Source of the DNA: Intestinibacter bartlettii
GTDB lineage: Bacteria > Bacillota > Clostridia > Peptostreptococcales > Peptostreptococcaceae
DNA: 64,000 nucleotides
NCBI GenBank assembly: GCA_025148965.1
Contig: CP102273.1
Coordinates: forward strand, 2,294,001-2,358,000
Reading direction: 5' to 3'
The notes beneath the pieces are model-generated. The model searched no databases, was not told the origin of the DNA, and was given only the letters and a program-made list of their open reading frames with translations. Each line of letters begins with the position of its first letter. Position 1 is the first letter of the stretch. Positions 63,117 through 64,000 of the stretch are shown piece by piece. The position numbers were made by a program, and so were the translations under genes.

Positions 63117-64000
63117 TTATCTTTCACCTTCTTTAAACCAAATATCATTTATATATTCTTCTATTGTTCTATCACTAGAGAAGAAACCTGAACATGCAGT
63201 ATTCTTTAATGATATCTTATTCCAAAGGTCTTGATTTCTATAAAGTTCTTGTAAACTCTTTTGTGCTTTAATATAAGAATAGAAATCTCTAAGTACAAAA
63301 TATTCATCATTATAAGTTATTAATGAGTCATATATTGTAATTCCATCTTTACCTAATCCAGGTATAAATCCATTTACTAAGTCATCAACTACTCTTTTTA
63401 TTTTTCTATCACTGTGATATAAATCTTTAGAAGAATATCCACCACATTTATTGTATTCTAAAACTTGTTCAGCATTTAGACCAAATATAAACATATTTTC
63501 TTTGCCAACTTGTTCAGAAATCTCTACATTAGCCCCATCCATAGTCGCCATTGTTATAGCACCATTCATCATAAGTTTCATATTACCAGTTCCTGATGCT
63601 TCTTTAGTAGTTGTAGATATTTGTTCACTTACATTTGCTGCTGGTATTATTTTTTCAGCAATTGACACACCATAGTTTTCTATAAATACTACTTTTACTT
63701 TGTCTTTGACTCTAGGGTCGTTGTTGATTAAATCAGCAACACTATTTATAAGTTTGATTATACATTTTGCTAAGTAATATCCTGGTGCAGCCTTTGCCCC
63801 AAAGATGAATGTACGAGGTATAATTTCAAACTCTGGATTATCAAGTATTTCATGATATAAATAAAGAATATGAAGTACATTTAATAATTGTCTTTTATAT
63901 GCATGCAATCTCTTTATTTGTACATCAAATATTGAATTTGGGTCTACTTTTATTCCTTGTTTTTCATATATATAATCTGCAAGTTTTACTTTATTGTTGT
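63117..64000 (-). CDS. glgP: Glycogen/maltodextrin phosphorylase, 5' end cut off
   Basis: About 294 C-terminal residues are visible; the rest lies beyond the right edge. The PLP-binding lysine block EASGTGNMKLMMNGAITMAT is present, with KRLHAYKRQLLNVLHILYLYH, FGAKAAPGYYLAKCIIKLIN and ENYGVSIAEKIIPAANVSEQ before it. The enzyme releases glucose 1-phosphate from alpha-1,4-glucans. It is followed at one base by the GH13 enzyme gene in the same operon, a glycogen-use unit. Confidence 0.94.
   Translation of the reverse strand, partial: NNKVKLADYIYEKQGIKVDPNSIFDVQIKRLHAYKRQLLNVLHILYLYHEILDNPEFEIIPRTFIFGAKAAPGYYLAKCIIKLINSVADLINNDPRVKDKVKVVFIENYGVSIAEKIIPAANVSEQISTTTKEASGTGNMKLMMNGAITMATMDGANVEISEQVGKENMFIFGLNAEQVLEYNKCGGYSSKDLYHSDRKIKRVVDDLVNGFIPGLGKDGITIYDSLITYNDEYFVLRDFYSYIKAQKSLQELYRNQDLWNKISLKNTACSGFFSSDRTIEEYINDIWFKEGER

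Noticed and set aside
1-64000. tRNA, rRNA or prophage genes
   Set aside because: No cloverleaf, rRNA signature, or phage structural or integrase gene could be recognised by eye.

Overview
The window is a 64 kb piece of a low-GC, spore-forming, anaerobic Firmicute chromosome. Very AT-rich intergenic DNA, strong GGAGG ribosome binding sites, an alpha/beta-type small acid-soluble spore protein, a class III (Firmicute) fructose-1,6-bisphosphatase, pyruvate:ferredoxin oxidoreductase, indolepyruvate:ferredoxin oxidoreductase, Ptb/Buk and FeoA-FeoA-FeoB all point to an amino-acid-fermenting member of the Peptostreptococcaceae (Intestinibacter/Terrisporobacter/Paraclostridium-like). The family placement is inference. 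No tRNA, rRNA, CRISPR array, complete insertion sequence or prophage was recognised. Most genes are on the minus strand.

Layout. 1-3 kb: end of an EF-P-modification-associated M16 protein (YmfF-like), ychF, a GNAT acetyltransferase. 3-6.6 kb: an operon of a D-aspartate-ligase-like ATP-grasp enzyme, an aspartate racemase and a MurE-type ligase with an unusual DNPD specificity motif, from a consensus promoter; it predicts a peptidoglycan cross-bridge pathway. 6.8-14 kb: a zinc-ribbon membrane protein, a Na/Pi cotransporter behind a four-repeat PhoP-like box, fbp, an aminopeptidase P. 14-17.9 kb: feoA-feoA-feoB-Cys-rich protein with Fur-like boxes and a divergent DUF3793 gene. 18-21 kb: unknown proteins and a HAD phosphatase. 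21-26 kb: PFOR and a PduL phosphotransacylase, separated by an 840 bp AT-rich gap. 26-30.5 kb: aroA, aroB and aroC with a flavodoxin-like reductase. 30.5-40.8 kb: a SpoIIE-type phosphatase, small unknown proteins, SASP, a BaiN-like flavoprotein, a PAP2 phosphatase, hpt and two PLP enzymes. 41-45 kb: a lipoprotein, a DUF1232 protein and two cation:proton antiporters.

45-52.2 kb is the most coherent catabolic unit. On the minus strand the order is aminotransferase, iorA, iorB, buk, a MerR-family regulator and ptb. Together they would turn amino acids into 2-oxo acids, acyl-CoA, acyl-phosphate and finally acid plus ATP. The promoters before the aminotransferase and before iorA both carry a 21-bp dyad of the same geometry abutting a TTGACA -35 box, the expected place for a MerR operator.

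52.5-56.7 kb holds two tandem 5'-truncated Rhs cassettes that share a 657-nt repeat but have unrelated C-terminal tips, each followed by a small membrane-anchored ORF. The last part has a DUF134 regulator, an Mrp/NBP35 ATPase, a PAS histidine kinase, ssb, a GH13 amylase and the C-terminal part of glycogen phosphorylase.
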